From contig OZ022260.1 in the NCBI GenBank assembly GCA_963978905.1, forward strand, positions 3,647,725-3,711,724: a stretch of 64,000 nucleotides of DNA, read 5' to 3'. Below, piece after piece: positions 12,901-26,777 of this stretch. Made by a program: the position numbers and the translations under genes. Within the stretch, counting starts at the first letter, position 1. Each line of letters opens with the position of its first letter. The notes beneath the pieces are model-generated. The model saw nothing but the letters and a program-made list of their open reading frames with translations, ran no database searches and had not been told where the DNA came from. Source of the DNA: Trichostrongylus colubriformis. Lineage: Eukaryota > Nematoda > Chromadorea > Rhabditida > Trichostrongylidae.

Positions 12901-14105
12901 TAGCTTTGGGTAAATAGTGCCAAATTAAAATATGGAGGATAGAAAGAAGTGATAGTTAATCGTTCCCAAACTGATGGACGCTGAACTTACTTCTTATGCT
13001 CTCGAAGTCCATGCAGGTATTCAGCCGCCAGACCATCTTTATCGAAACGTTCCACGACTAGACCTGGCATAAGTGCATGCTCACTGATTCTGAAAGGTGT
13101 ATCGTTGGAAAACGAGTGCAGGATTGGTGTTGCCCGTCATTACTGCATGGTATTGTGTTTAGCTTATCATTTTCTTTGATTTTTTTCATTACAGCGTTCC
13201 GTAATAATGTATCATAGAAAACCTCTACCTCTGACAGGGATACCTTAGTCCCAAACCTCACTCCTTCATACTAACAATTTACTGACATGAGGTTCAAAAG
13301 TAACTGAAGAGAACAATGTTCTGTCTTACAGACGGGCAGCTTTTGGCAAAAGTCATCGGATGATGTGATTTTTCAGATCCACATCACTAAGCTGATTACA
13401 AACGAGCCAACAGAGAAAAGGATTTAGGCTGCCCAAGCGTTTCAACAGCAATCAGAACCCATTTCAGTTCAATCCTTATAACTCCGCTCAGAGCATTATG
13501 TGAATCTGGACGTGTAGCACGCAATATGAGACGTTCGAATTCTCTACTAGAAATGGAAATTCGAAGTCTCACGTTGTTTTCTACATATTTGGATTTATAC
13601 AAGGTTGAGCACAAAACAGACCTCAACTCAAACTTATCAGGGTGATGTGTAATTATGGATTCTTAACACAAGTTTTATCCTACGAAAACCTTGAGAATAA
13701 TCAATAAACATGTGGATTTAACAAGAAACGCTACTTGAGAGCACGTATGAAAACGATATTTTTGAAAAGCATGGAAAACATCAAATCTCTCAACGAAAAA
13801 AGCGCAAAATGAGCCGCAATAATTATGCATAAACCCAATAGTTATAAGATCACTGGGATCAATTCAAATCAAACATAAATCCAGTACCTCGTGTGTTCAG
13901 CATTTCTATGGTCCAGAATAAACGAAGCATAATAGATCGCAGCAGCATAGCACAACAGACTCCATAGACCCGGACGGTCGAGTACCCGTTGAAGCAGACG
14001 ATGACGTTGTCCCGACGACGTCACCAGTGCTCTCATCTGTAACTTGTCGATTTCTTGTGGTCCCTTCCGAACCATTTTGTGCAATTTCTGAGAGCGCCGC
14101 AGCAT
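6928..14105 (-). CDS. GPAA1: GPI transamidase subunit GPAA1 (GAA1)
   Basis: GPAA1 is an ER membrane subunit of the GPI transamidase, which replaces the C-terminal signal of proteins with a GPI anchor. I assembled 13 exons: 14105-13888, 13089-12991, 11927-11840, 11165-11030, 10878-10715, 10367-10209, 9833-9729, 9569-9448, 9281-9194, 8785-8598, 8540-8385, 7532-7403, 7119-6928. All phases agree and give 614 residues, close to the human length (about 621). Exon 1 has an N-terminal membrane segment (LLCYAAAIYYASFIL). The luminal M28-peptidase-like part shows NVYVVLRAPRAT, QIYWARDIFFVFVD, NGQLPNLDL and LERFHQSYFL. Several hydrophobic segments follow (from FVSIAYFMPIIGGIL), ending in EHLVYGSNVLPLLL and a short charged tail. 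Exon 3 is the least conserved and was placed by phase and splice sites. It is the last gene of the four-gene minus-strand series. Confidence 0.93.
7677..7900. repeat. Possible interspersed repeat in GPAA1 intron 11
   Basis: The block ctggtaccaatttgccgacc ... agagggatggaaggcttgg looks like a dispersed nematode repeat from memory and lies wholly inside the intron between exons 11 and 12. There is no second copy in this window, so the call is weak. Confidence 0.25.
9043..9084. repeat. Mini-hairpin repeat, in GPAA1 intron 9
   Basis: Contains taatcggcgacg ... tgtcgcctagtatgact, the same layout as the short palindromes at 2715 and 60061. Confidence 0.35.
12478..12869. repeat. Multi-arm palindromic MITE in GPAA1 intron 2
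   Basis: The ends are inverted (gaggtgatttttgg, cttttcgatttggctgcaaa on the left; ttgcagccaaatcgaaaag, ccaaaaagcacctc on the right). Inside, one unit built of tatggcgcaggcgccaagca and cgaatgtcatattcgtg...ctacgggtcaaa occurs three times, once inverted and twice direct. No coding capacity. Confidence 0.8.
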
Positions 14106-15339
14106 TTTCGATGAGCTGCCACTTCCTTAAATTTCCTCAACCAGCCCAAGCACGCATTAGCAGCTACTAGTGGCCAGACAAAAAAAAAACAGGCAAAAGG
14201 CGGACGCCACAGCATAAATGGAAACAAGATGATAGTCTAGAGAAAAACGCCGGCGCATTTTTCTAGATAACCGAATAAACAATGGGACATACATTGTTTG
14301 CACACATATTCAATACTGTTTTCCGTTTTCATTTCACAATTTCTGAAAATTTTTGATTGAATAAGCATTAGATAAACAAAATAAGACCAAACAAATCAAC
14401 ACGTACGCCGTTGCTTGCCACATTTTTACCATAATTTTGTGATATTCAAATCTATTTAAAGTCGTTCAATAAAATACATAGAATCCCATTCTTCTAATAC
14501 ATTCAGACCAATGAAGCTTCAGAATAGGGCAATATTAAATCAGATCTTCTCAAAACCAGATAATGCAGCATGTATAAGAAACATGACTTTCAACGTAAAT
14601 ACTCAAGCGTCCCAAACCCAATCAAACCGCGTCACGTACGCACGCTTAGCCACCTCCTACATATCATAGGCAATGGAACAACCAAAAAGCAGCACTCTTC
14701 AGTTAAGCAATTTACCTTGAAAAGCTTGGATATTAGTACTTTGTGAGATATTATATAAAAGGAACATCCTCAACTAAGTACACAACAGAAATCTTGCACA
14801 TCTTTATAGCGGAAGGTTCAATGGCAAAATTTAACGATGACTGACCAGAACGCAGTATCAAAGCACATAACACACACAAATTATGGATAAATAAATAATG
14901 GAAACAACCCGTCAATTTTTTCAAATAAATTTTGATAATCATAATGATGGACACAATTTCAGTTTGATCGTCGATTGAGCAGCATATATACGCGGGTTTA
15001 TGTTATCGGACGTGGGCAAATCATTCACAGCATGCCATTAAAACTCTATTACACAGGAACGTATATCCATTTGACACATCATATAACACTTTTGGAATAA
15101 CTATTTCAAAAAGTTCAGAGGTTTTAAACGAGTAGACGCGTTATTAAAACGAAACAATATAAACAGGCACACTATTCATCAAACGTAAATATACAACTAG
15201 ACAGCATATAGAGATGCCCTTGGTCCTCAGGATCGTCATGGGTAGCTACCGTAAACTAGAAGAGATTCTTTGGAACTTCGATGATGATTCCACTTTGACC
15301 GGTAGACTTAGCATGATGAAGGAGAGAAACTTGCAGCGT
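14106..15339. other. Spacer between DHHC gene and GPAA1
   Basis: AT-rich DNA without recognisable genes. It separates the stop of the palmitoyltransferase gene (15340) from the GPAA1 start. The stretch just before GPAA1 contains a T-rich tract and candidate AG acceptors that could serve for trans-splicing, but none stands out. The first GPAA1 exon is preceded by an overlapping hydrophobic ORF in another frame that I consider spurious. Confidence 0.4.
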
Positions 15340-18300
15340 TTAGACCGAATATTCACACGCTGGTTTGCTCATGTATGGCTCAACCAACGGATTCAGCCAT
15401 CGTATTGAACACGGTCCACCAAATACAGACTGCATGTTCTTCTTCCACGAGACCACTTTTTGACGATCCTCATGCCCACTGTGAAAAGAAATTTTTGATT
15501 GTAAATTTTCAAAAAACAACGATATCGGTTCGAATACACTTTAAGCGCGTTTTTTGTTTAATACTGGATTGAACACTCAAGTACATCAAAGACAGCATTA
15601 CTGGTAATGTGGTAATGGAGAAATTCCCACAAGAAGTCACTCACACGGTAGTCCTGGGCCTAAGAAGGCTACCTGTGGGGAAATCCCGGTGAATCGTATC
15701 GAGCTGTCTGCCACCTTTACGATGGATTTCCCATAAAGCGCCCATCCGAGCGGTAGAAACGCCGCAAAACGCCGCAACCGCCCATCTGTCCCGCCCCTTG
15801 ACAAATCGATCCCGCCTTCGGATGACATAATTCCCGATTGACTGGAGTGGGAGCGGCCAAGGAGATGCGGCAGGATCGAAGGTTTTGCGGCGCGCTTTCG
15901 CTGTTTTAGTGAAGCTCACTCCGAAGAATAGATGCTGTCGTATTTCCAAACATTCCCTTATGTTTACTTGGCAACATGCCAATGGAAACTAAATCAGACT
16001 TCCCGCCTCTTGACGGACAGGTCGTCCGCGTCGAGAATCAACAGTGGGAAGGGGGTCCTATTTCTCGGGTTTTTGGCCGTTTCCATGCGTTCTTTCTCTA
16101 CTGTCCTGTTACTAGGCATCTCGACTTTCACATTCACTACTTTTTTTACTTTTCGTCCCACTTTCCCCCAATGCTGCCTTTAAATGGCCGCCAAGCGAGT
16201 AGTCTCGAAGACCACCTGGCTCACTAACATCACAAAATTTTTGTCAATTTTAGTCGCTTTTTCTAGGCTTATTCAGTTGAGACAGCAATGTCAATGTACA
16301 CTTCATAGTCGGTCATAGTTGGACGCGCCGCTCCACCGGAAAAGGATTAAATACGTATCAATGGAGGAATCAAGAGATTTTGAGGGAGTCGCGGGAAGCA
16401 TCAAATTTGAGTCGACCAAAAATGAAAAACATAGACATCCCAATTCTTCCCCAATTAAACAAAACCGTCGAATATCGAACTCAATTAGCGGATTCCATCG
16501 ATCGATCTGTATGTACCCTTTTTTCGCAAACCTAGTAATCAAGCGGATTCTGTCATTCCAAACATTAGGAACACATAACCATACAGCCTTTCTTACTACA
16601 ACGCTGTCGTAGTAAAGCAACAAGCCAAATAAATAGTCTAAGCGATTAGTTTATAACCAAATGCTATGAATATTAGATAACAACACTACTTTACAACTAG
16701 AAGAACTTCATAGCTTCAACGCCTTTTTGCTGTTTGAGCCCCTGATACCCTGTACAGCACTTATTCAATGGTGGCCAGTCAATTAAGAGAGTAATGGAAT
16801 TACGCTCTGTCCCGTCATTTTTTTTTGAGCTTGGCTAACAATACAACGTCACACTCAATTCACCTTACCCGCATCCCTCTTCCTACTACAGTATTCTGGT
16901 TTTGTAACGATTAGCAATATCATACCGTTTCAGAGTCTCAATTGCTGTCTCATCACTGCATATCGCCGACAGCTGTGTGCCAAACATGACTGATGTGAAA
17001 ATCGCAAACAAAATTGCCTCGAACATGAGAAAAATCTGGAAACGATACTTCAAGCAGAATACAGATGATTATGTACCATAAAAAAGGGTGCTGGGAGAAG
17101 TTTGCCCACCACATGGCCTATTACCACCGTTTCTCAGGATTCAGGTGTGGGCTGGGACACTTGGATTACGCGCTCTGAAAGCGACAATCACCTTGCTGCT
17201 TCCGCTGTGAAGCCGTGTGCGGGTGGACGTGGTCGCCGATACGGTGACTTTGACTCAGCTCGAGTGTCCTAGTCTGTATCCCCCAAGTCACTAGGGAGCC
17301 TCCCGATAGCGTTTAAGGGCAGTGATATTGGCTCCCTCAGTCTAACGTCGCACTTCCTATGCAGAGCTGAAGAACTAGAATATCTGAACCCTACCGCATT
17401 CACGACCCATAGCGTCTTCACATACGAAATGCCGAGAAAAAACATATCCGCGAATGCAATTCATTCAGGAACGGTGCGGTGCAGAGCGTTTCTTTTCACC
17501 ACCTAAGGCATGGATCGGTGGCAGATAGCAATTAAATTGTGGGTATTCGGACGCTAACTAAGCTTGCACTATAACCAACTGGAGTCAGCCGACCCTCAGT
17601 TACATGCCTTACCCTTCAAGACAGCATCAAGCAAGCATCCCCGGGTGAGGAAAGATTGCTGGACGTGGATTACATTCTATCCAACTGGGAATAAAAACCC
17701 GACATTTACCCAATTTCAAGAAAGGAAAGCCTCAGTGAATAATGCGGTAGCGACACTGAAGCCATTGCGCTCCAGTCCCTTCCCATATTTGAAACATTAT
17801 GGAAAAACAACTCACCAGCATGAGTGTAGTTCCCGGTGGACCCAGGTTACTGCAGCTGTGCCATTCTTTTCCAACGCAAAGCACAAACTGCCATATACCC
17901 CAGTAGAGCGCATGAAACGACAACAGTGCTATGTACATCTGAAACAATTCGTACTTAATGCCCACAACGCAGTCGTTCACCCTACTTCGTTCACCAAAAA
18001 AAGCATGTCAAGGGGAAATTGTGATTAATGATAGATCGAGTTATATTAGGGAAAGCATATAGACCTAGGCATCATCGCAATGAAGCCCACTCAGGGACTC
18101 ACTTCCTCCTCCGCTTATTCAAAATTTCGTTTTTTCTTTAAATTCTTATCGGTTAATGTGAATGACCTTTTCGACAGTATCATGCCTTAGGGTGTAAAAC
18201 ACAGAAGGTACTACTGCCTGGCATTTGCCTGCAAAGAATTTGAAAACTATACATTTGCTTTCAGTTTTTATAAAAGCAATGGAAAAAGCGAGGTAATAAA

Positions 18301-19791
18301 AAAACATAGCACATCCATTAGGCCTGACACACTTCACCAATGAATTTCTTGACTTTATGTCTTTAGCAATAGGAAGCACTTCGTGTTGTAACTTCACAAT
18401 TTCGTTGCCTTGCGATATACACAGGTAATAACCTTATGGGATGAGAAAGGGTACAGGATGCGATATGGTGGGATCACAGGAAAGAAAAACAAAAACTCAA
18501 AAAATAATATTTCAAAGAGTCTAGCGGGGTTGGCTTCCAAAATATGCATCTTATGTGATTTTCGACGCGAAACCTTTTTCCAACAAGACAAACCGATAAA
18601 TCAGAAATCGTCGACTTCAAGGCTTAAAAAGGAGGTCTTAAGAGCATGCAGGAGGTTATAAGTGCCACTATACTCTGCAGTACACACCATAATACAAGGA
18701 ATGAATAAGAAAAAACGTTATAAAATTGAAAAAAAGGTAATCAAAAGACACCTTTGACAGCAGTTCTTTGAAAATAAATACTGACCGTGAACAGTACGAA
18801 ATACTTTTGATTCGCTTCGCCCACACAATTGTTCACCCACGGACAATGATGATCCATTCGACGAATACAACGATCGCAAACCGAGCAATGATGTGCACGA
18901 TCCGGCTTAATGCTGCAGCATTTCTGACATTTATAGATTACCTGAAAAAAGAAACTGAGAAACCACAAACAGGCCCAATTTCCTAATTACAGACTAGCCC
19001 CCTGGCAAAAGCACCTAAGGCAAATTGCCGAGACGATAGCAATGCCACAATTCCCTCGAATACAACTTCATTGGCAATGACATCAAAAAATGTGAAGCAG
19101 TATAAGAACTTAAGAAGATCTGAGGATGCATCGATACCTTGAACTCTTCGGCAGCTTGAAGCCTTTCTATGTGTTCCTCGGTAGCATTACCTTTCGGGAC
19201 AGAGCCGGGATCGGTTAGCATTGTCTGGAAATGTCGTATTAGCCATTACAACTGTGAGAGAACGCTTAATAAACATTTACCTTTACATGGCTGATGAGCG
19301 CCAATGCCGTAAGAAGTTCGAACAACACAAAATTAATGCCAGTATGAAACCAATGCTCTTCATACGAATGAATCAGTACCAGAAACACCACGAACTGACT
19401 GTACATGATCAGCAGCCTGTAAGAAGAGCTATCTGTGGAAAAAAGCTTGAATTCATTCTACATCTCATTCATAGAAAAATACGCTATTTGATGACCATGC
19501 TCAAAGTCTCTCAAAGTGACTGAATACTATTCGATTTGTTTGTATAGAATACCCTAACCCAATCCAAATAGTAAGTTTTCGTGTTCTCGTGTTCTAAATA
19601 TATAAAAAATGATAGAGCTAGATCCTTGAAGAGGATAATTCATGCTACTTCACTAAATAAAAAGCGATGAAATGAACATCAAAAGATGCAAGTCATCGAA
19701 ATTTTTCTCACCATGTTATAACGGCGCATACGATACCACATGGGTCGCTGACGCACCATTTACGGCCACAGCATTGTGTCTTCTCCCCCAT
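15340..19791 (-). CDS. DHHC palmitoyltransferase, ZDHHC3/7 type
   Basis: DHHC enzymes transfer palmitate from acyl-CoA to cysteines of proteins, typically at the Golgi for the ZDHHC3/7 subgroup. Seven phase-consistent exons: 19791-19712, 19416-19281, 19224-19138, 18941-18786, 17938-17816, 17035-16926, 15478-15340, giving 276 residues (human ZDHHC3 about 299). Visible are [16 protein letters not shown] at the N terminus, first membrane helices ([14 protein letters not shown]), [12 protein letters not shown], and the cysteine-rich domain ([18 protein letters not shown], then [13 protein letters not shown] with the catalytic Cys). Two more membrane segments follow ([34 protein letters not shown]) and a C-terminal [13 protein letters not shown] motif. 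I recall C. elegans dhhc-3 as the probable orthologue. Intron 6 holds a family A MITE. The start is the first in-frame ATG; a longer 5' end cannot be excluded. Confidence 0.92.
15586..16190 (-). repeat. Family A MITE, copy 2 (inverted), in DHHC intron 6
   Basis: Bounded by aaagacagcattactggtaa and atgctgcctttaaatgg, the inverse of the ends at 49505-50055. The interior matches copies 1 and 3 in reverse orientation. It lies entirely between exons 6 and 7 of the palmitoyltransferase gene. Confidence 0.75.
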
Positions 19792-22700
19792 GTTGGTGCC
19801 CACTTGCTCGCTACTGATTCATTTTGCACAACGTTGCTGTTGTTGTTGTGCTATTCAACTGCAACGAAGAAGATAAGCGAACAAAACAGCTCTGATACGA
19901 AAAATTCGGCGTGACGAACGATCAATGAGAAAGCAACAACGAACAGGCATCGATTCGACGTTCTGTTATTAAGAACTCAAGGTTGAGCTGACTTCTCAAC
20001 CCATTACGTTGAAATACTCTATTCCGCTTCGATTGATATTCATTCGTTGAAAATAATGTTGCACATGAGTGTGCTGATAAGATGGTATGGTGTGTGAAAA
20101 CAGCACAAATGAGCAATCTAAAAACTCCTATGTTTGCCAAGACATTTGGTCAAACGTGGGCGGTTCAAGAAGGAGTTCTAACAATGACAAATGACAACAA
20201 TCCGGCAACTTTTTAGCCTCCATTCTTCCCCTAAAATGGAACTCAAAGAAGATACAGATGAGTCTGACAGGCAAAGATATGAAAGGCAGTAACAGTAGAT
20301 GTATACAAGAGTGAGATTTAGTTATTTATTTGTTTACTGAATACACCAAAAGTGATGTGCTAGAAGTAATTCGTATTTCGTGGGAACAAAGACCATGACA
20401 AAATCAAAGATATGGGAAGAGATAATCAATAAAAAATGGAGCGCTAAATAGGATTTGGAAACAAGAGAAACAGATAAAAAATATGAGAAACAAATATTTG
20501 AAAAACAGCTTCTCCAGTGTACTGCCTTCAGATCCTACTGGTAACCGGTGATAAGGCCGGCTCACGGAGGACCGGGATGGTCCCCTGATGAGATCCTTAT
20601 CCCTCATTCGGGACGCTTTTAAGACATAAAATTTACCGGGGCTTGCAACCAACTTAACCCATGACTAACGACCTAGTCTGGGACCCCAGGCGAACGATGA
20701 GGGGGGACCTCAAGTGAGAGGGCGGTCAACTTTCGGGCTCAACATGCGACAAGTGCGCTACACTTTTGGAAGCTTCAAGCGGCAGAAAGCAGAGAACCTT
20801 CAGGCGGCAAAAGCAGAGAGATAGATTATCATTTTACATACAGTGGGGTGATGGGTCCTTTCTCAAAGGGGTAGGACACGACCGTGTAGATGCCATGTCA
20901 TAGCACTGGTCAAGTAATCCCAGCGAGGGAGATCGTTTCCCTCGTGATGGAACTTTAGAGAGGAGGTCGTATCTGCCAGTCGAACCCGGGCTGAGGGAAT
21001 CGAATAACAGGAAGTAAGCAAACAACAAACCACTAAGCCACTAAAACATCAACTGCATTTTTGATTTTTAGAGAATCTTATCTTCCCTCCTCGCCTTGAC
21101 GCCCGATTCGGAGAAAGAACGCACAGCAACTTTTGGTAGCGATTGTATTGCGCATAATAAATGGGTCGAGGATGAGGCCGATTTCTTGAACCCCGCGTAG
21201 GTGGGATCCTGAGGTCGTTCATCACTCCCTCCTGATGAGCCCCTCAGCTTCAATAAATGAGGCACAGTGAGGAAGTGTAATGGCGTCACAGACTCCGCGA
21301 TGGCTCACAGCCTTCAACCCGATTTTATTGCACCCTCACTCTAACGAGCATGCGAGCGGCACGCGATGAATAGTGGTTGTGCTCGCCTGTAAGACAGCCA
21401 TTACAAGCCAGCCAAATCCGTAGATTCCCCATAAAGCACTTTTGAGCATCATGTCACATAATCCTTTGAGGAACTTCCTGAGGGGATCAAGTGGCTTATT
21501 CTGATAAAGCCTCGAGGTTACCATCCCGATGCGAACATCTCAAACTATCAAAAAATTAGAAATCTCCGCATTCTCCGCAAGCCATGGATTTAATTTCTAC
21601 CAATTACAGCACTTCTTCTATTGATGTAAGCGCCTTAAACCGCTTTTGAAACTCCTTCAGGTTGGAGCGGCAGTTATAAAGAATGGGGATCTATTGATGA
21701 GTGCCAAAGGAAATTTGGAAAACTTTAATTCCGAAAATTCGTGAAGGATAGTGCCTCCACTACCTTGAGTGATCTTCACTTCAGAACCGGAATTCCTTCA
21801 CTTCACACTAAAACGAACAAAACTGGGAATACGTTATTTGGAGGAAAAAATTGCTTCGGTAGAGTCTGGTCCGAATCAAAATTTTAGCGGTTTTCCCAAG
21901 TATACTCAGCAAAGGACCTGTCAGATTAAACGTTACAAACTTACGCCTATATAAGTCATAAATTAGATGAGTAAATAATATTCCATTACATTCCGATTCA
22001 ATTGAATTACTCTCTCAAACCGAGCCTGCATCACAATATTGAACATATTAAATTACATTATAAAACACATTTATGTAAACAATATTCAATTAACCCACCG
22101 CGAGGCATGCGGCACTTGAGGCCCCGGCGAAACTGCCACCGTGACTAATAGAACAGAACACTTATTATTGGTATAACTGAAGGATTATCGATTACCTGTC
22201 CAAAATAGCATAATCGTCTAACGGCTCTAGCGAGTCTCGATAAAATGATAGCTGCGAAAAAAAATCAACAGAAACGAAGCAAACGGCAGCAAGTATCTCG
22301 AAAATGACTTGAGAAGAAAAACGTTTGCCAACGTCCCATAATCTCGTTTTTAGCAATTTCGTCGCGCGTCCTTGTGCGGAACACAAGATAATGCAAATGG
22401 AATCTATTGCATGGAATCTACGAAGCGCACCACATCCCGCGTATTGATTTATTGATTACCCACCAATTAGATAATTTTACAACTATATCCAACTTCTTAC
22501 AAAAATATATGCGAGCCTGAAAACCAAATATGAAAAACATTCTCAAAGAATGTTGGAGAATCTCCGCAATCAGAAAAGTTTGTTAAAGTAGAGGCTGCTG
22601 AAGTCAGCTATAAGAAACATGGGAAAACTGCTGCATGGATGTTTTCAGGGCGAATATATGGGTGCCTGGCAGCAGTCGACGCAGAGGACCGCCTATTGCT

Positions 22701-25700
22701 GCAGTAGTCGATGAAGTGCTAATTAGGCATACATGGTTAAACTATGCTAATTATCGGCATAGATTCGACTCATGTTACATTCATGTTCCGACCACGTGCG
22801 CTAATGATATTGAGAATCTAAAAGAGATCCTAAAGTTCACTAGGACTTTTGAAAGAATTCCCATCGGCACAACCACATTCAATCCAAACTCGCCGAAGCA
22901 GTGAAGCGAATGAGTAGAAGACTTGTGCGATCTAACAGCGCAGCAATTCCTTTGAGGCAGCGTCACTTCCGCCCATTACCAGACAATTTTCGTGATAAAC
23001 GATTAGTATAACAGGCCTAAACCTCTTCACGAATTGCGTACTATAAATTCTTGACAAGTCAAATAGAAGACAGCAACAAGTAAAGGATCAAAATGTAAAA
23101 ATAAAAATACTATTAATAGCTCAGTATGCTGCCTAGAATATGAAACACAAGAGTCGCAATAAGTGGGAGCCTGGGAGGTCGCATTGGAGAGCCGATCACA
23201 TATCCTCACCCCCTCACAATACCAATTCTTTATCTTCTCAAATTTTGCTCGATTCTCTCTTCACAGTTATCGTGGAGTCGATCTTCCCGCAGGTTGCTTT
23301 TTGTCAAACAATTTCCAGTGTATTGAAAAAAAATAGATGGATGAAATCTGCCGTCTCTCCTTCGTCAACCACAGTGCTCAGCATTCTGAGTATCGTGCTC
23401 GTTTTTGTCTCAGCTTTGTCCATATATCTACTCCCAAAATATTAGTCTAGTCAAATCACAATACATGCAACATTACAAGAATGACTCAAAGGATCTTTCC
23501 CGCCAGTTAACCAGTATGAATGAGACAAATTGGAGATTTCTCACCACTCCACCCGTTACAATGTGAAGAAAGGGGATGTGATCCAGACTGAGGAGATTAA
23601 TTTTACGTCCTGATCCCGTCACTACCAGCATTAGCATTTTCCTAAAACCTTCTCATTGTAAGAATTAAAAATGTACGCATTCGCATCATCCTTTGTTCAT
23701 TTTGGAGTAGGAAGGCGTGAAAAGATTTAGGTGGATTGTTCCACACACTCGATGTGCAAGACAACCCTCACTGTGGTTTACTACGGATATCGGTGGACAG
23801 AGATTGAAAATAACTTCCAGCTGTCAACACCATATCGGATTATCCATCTTACCACAGATCCCACTTCTATGTATGGGAATGGTGATGAGCGATAGATTAG
23901 AAAAGCCTTTAGCTGTCATTAGACACTTAACTCCTTCAACAAACGCCCACATTCCTTAAGCGTCTGACTTCACAAACCACATGCCTCCACTACAACGACA
24001 TACCGACTAACTCTGAAGTATCAAGCATCTTGAGAATAGACCGATCTCGTCAGGGACATTTCAAAAGACAATTAAAAATTTATCAGATCCCAAAGACGTT
24101 GATAAAAACAATTGTCGACCCACATCTCGATTCACATCTACTGACGGTTTAGAGTGTGGGTTTGACCCAAGCAATATTTACGACGACCAGCTCGAGACAT
24201 ATGAAGACACTCTACTCCTCGTTCGACCAGAGCAGCAATTTCTCTTGGAAAATTTAGGGCTTTGTTAAAATAGACTCACGGATAACCGATACTATGCCTT
24301 CAGCTAGCAGAACAACAAATCCTTAGGTACGCGACCATGAGCCATACAAAACTCAATTCAAAGACTTCTACTAGAGCAGGTATACACAAAACGTGATCAA
24401 GGACATTTTAGGAATAAAAAACACTCTGACAAGATAATGAGACAAGGCTGTCTTTAAGCGGCACGTTTGGTCATATGTATATAGGGCAAACTTAATCAAT
24501 AAAAAAGAAAATAAACACAGAGCTCCAAAACCACCTACATCACCATCATTACTCCGGAACAGCTCAAGCGGGTTCGCCGATAGGCGACAGGCGTCTGGCA
24601 TTAAAACACTTCGCAATGCAATTATAAAGGTTTAAAGATCTATAGCGCCAACTTATCGAACCACTTAAGTGTTCAGAGATAGAAAAAAGCGAAACTTATA
24701 AGTAATTCAACAAGCTGGCGTGAGATATTCTATTGCTTGATCTATACTTGTATGAGACACCAATGAATATTTCTCAAGAATTTCTGTATTGAGACGAAGG
24801 AGTCAGAAGTCCGTGAGAGAAAACTCAATCAACATCATTTCGTCAAATGAGAGGCACAAAGGAGTGACTGAAACTGGATTTCGATCTATAAATGCCTCAT
24901 ACCACAGCTCAAGAGACAGTCGTACGCAAAAAAAGCCCTACAATTAAGAGATCGATGAGAAACCGCAACTGGTGCCACAAGATATCAAGCGTGAGGTTAG
25001 GGATCGCGTCAAGGACGTGGGAAGTCCAACGATGGAGTATCAACTAGTGACGAAACTACTGGTTTCCGGCCAAACACATCAATCCAAGAAGAAGTGTAAT
25101 CATGGGAAAGAAAGACAGCATTCCATCATTTTCTCAGGCCATGCCGCCAAAGCCATAGAATTCAATTTTCTGCTAGGAATTTTTTCAGATAGATCCAAGC
25201 CGCAGTGTAAAAACATCTGACCGTAATCTTTCGAGCGGAAGAGAAAATCATGCCCGCTGCACAGCGCATCTCAGAGAACATCCTCACATTCTGGAAGCTT
25301 AAAATGGGCTAAGAAAGATGAGGCGAAACTTCACCCATCTAGGACAGATCGCCCAATTATTTTCGAATCTTCGGCGACATGGTATGCGACATTTGCTAGG
25401 TATGAACGTCTATAGGAAATGGGAAAAAGCTACATAGACGATCCGCTCATATTTACATCACAATTGATTTTGTGACTGCTTCAACGAGACCGCATTCCCT
25501 TTTTCAGGATTGGCACCTAGGTGAACAGTTTCAAGTATATCTCACTGAAGATAACTATCTACATTTGCCTTCTCTCCACGTGAAAATGCAGTCGGCTTAC
25601 TGCATTTTTTTTCGAATCGTAGATTCGGAAATCCACCTTACTATCTCCTTACACCGGTTAGGCCACGTTCAAACCTTGAGACGGCGGGGAGTGTTGTTCA

Positions 25701-26777
25701 TGGGCGGAGACAGACTGGTATGGAGGAGGTGCAGAAACGGCTCAGGCAACGAGACAGGGTGGTCCAGATGGAGAGCAGAGATACGCAACCACGCCCTGCC
25801 GCCATCCCCGCAAGTGAACGCGGGCTTAGACGGCACAAGGTTAACTCTAAATCCGCCCCGGTTCACTGCCCTTGTATCCACTTATTTCCTAATACCACGG
25901 GAAAGGTTCAGCAGTAACCAGCACTACTCCCCACTGAGGGTAGAAACGGCGTCCACAATCCCTACCGCAAGCACAGAATAAAAAATCCTGTCTATCGAAA
26001 CGCGAAATGTATCCCACCACAACTCGCTCCCGCTACAAATTTAGTTAGCACCTCACCTTGAGAATGAAACTAGCATAAATCCTGAATGAGTCATTCAATT
26101 GAAATGTCCTGTGATAAGATCACTTATTTTCTCTGATCCGATACAACGAACATATCCCGCACTGACGTCACACCACTTCTTCAGCAATGAAACTGGGAAC
26201 TGTCCCTATAAATAATCCCCCACAGCTTGCAACCTATCGCACGAACACCAGTACGCATTTGTACTCGCCTCTCCATTCGATAACCTGATGACTTAACTAC
26301 ATTTGAAAACACATTACTACTCTGCGCAATATATAACTCGTCCAATAAGTATATTATTGACATCCAACAAAATGTCTGGTCAACAAGCAATCATCTCTTA
26401 ACATTTAAAGTTTGGAAATTAAATCATACACTGTTTCCGGAACAAGAGAAAAACACAAGAGACGGACGAAAATGTCGATGACATCAAAGTAGCCAAGGAG
26501 GGATAGGAGCTGACGCGTCACTAACGCAAAAAAGGGCAAATATGTACTCTCGGTCGCACTCGATCAATAGTAAGCACTGACTCTCGTGGCTTCCCATTGA
26601 GACGTAAAAGGTTCAAGTCGCCACACACAACATAGTACAGTGAATCCAAATTTTAAACATTAAATGGGATTAATAATACGATTAGAAAGGAAAAAAAATC
26701 AAGAATTCTTATGTACTTGATGTAGATGAATTCATATACAACAAAAACAACGACCGTAGTAGCACAAAGAAAGGAAA
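19792..26777. other. Gene-poor spacer of about 7 kb
   Basis: No conserved protein could be found on either strand. Short ORFs (for example 22635-22904 and 23717-23959 on plus) lack known motifs. The sub-block 20500-21540 is visibly richer in GC than its AT-rich flanks and may be an old mobile element. A family C MITE lies at 25660-25832. The spacer separates the helicase from the palmitoyltransferase gene. Confidence 0.45.
25660..25832. repeat. Palindromic MITE, family C (diverged)
   Basis: Starts ggttaggccacgttcaaacc and ends gcaagtgaacgcgggcttag; the interior has the family's gagacagggtgg and cgcaaccacgccctgccgcc blocks. Confidence 0.6.

Noticed and set aside
14033..14227. Minus-strand open frame with a hydrophobic start, overlapping GPAA1 exon 1
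   Set aside because: Different frame from the conserved GPAA1 N terminus and no splice link that would keep it.
17564..18028. Plus-strand open frame of 154 codons
   Set aside because: It runs antisense over exon 5 of the palmitoyltransferase gene, whose minus-strand reading has clear homology and fitting splice phases.
25472..25981. Plus-strand open frame of 169 codons
   Set aside because: Runs through a family C MITE; low-complexity Arg/Pro-rich part is typical of that GC-rich repeat in any frame.
26605..26625. Possible tRNA B box (ggttcaagtcgcc)
   Set aside because: No acceptor stem or A box at the right distance.
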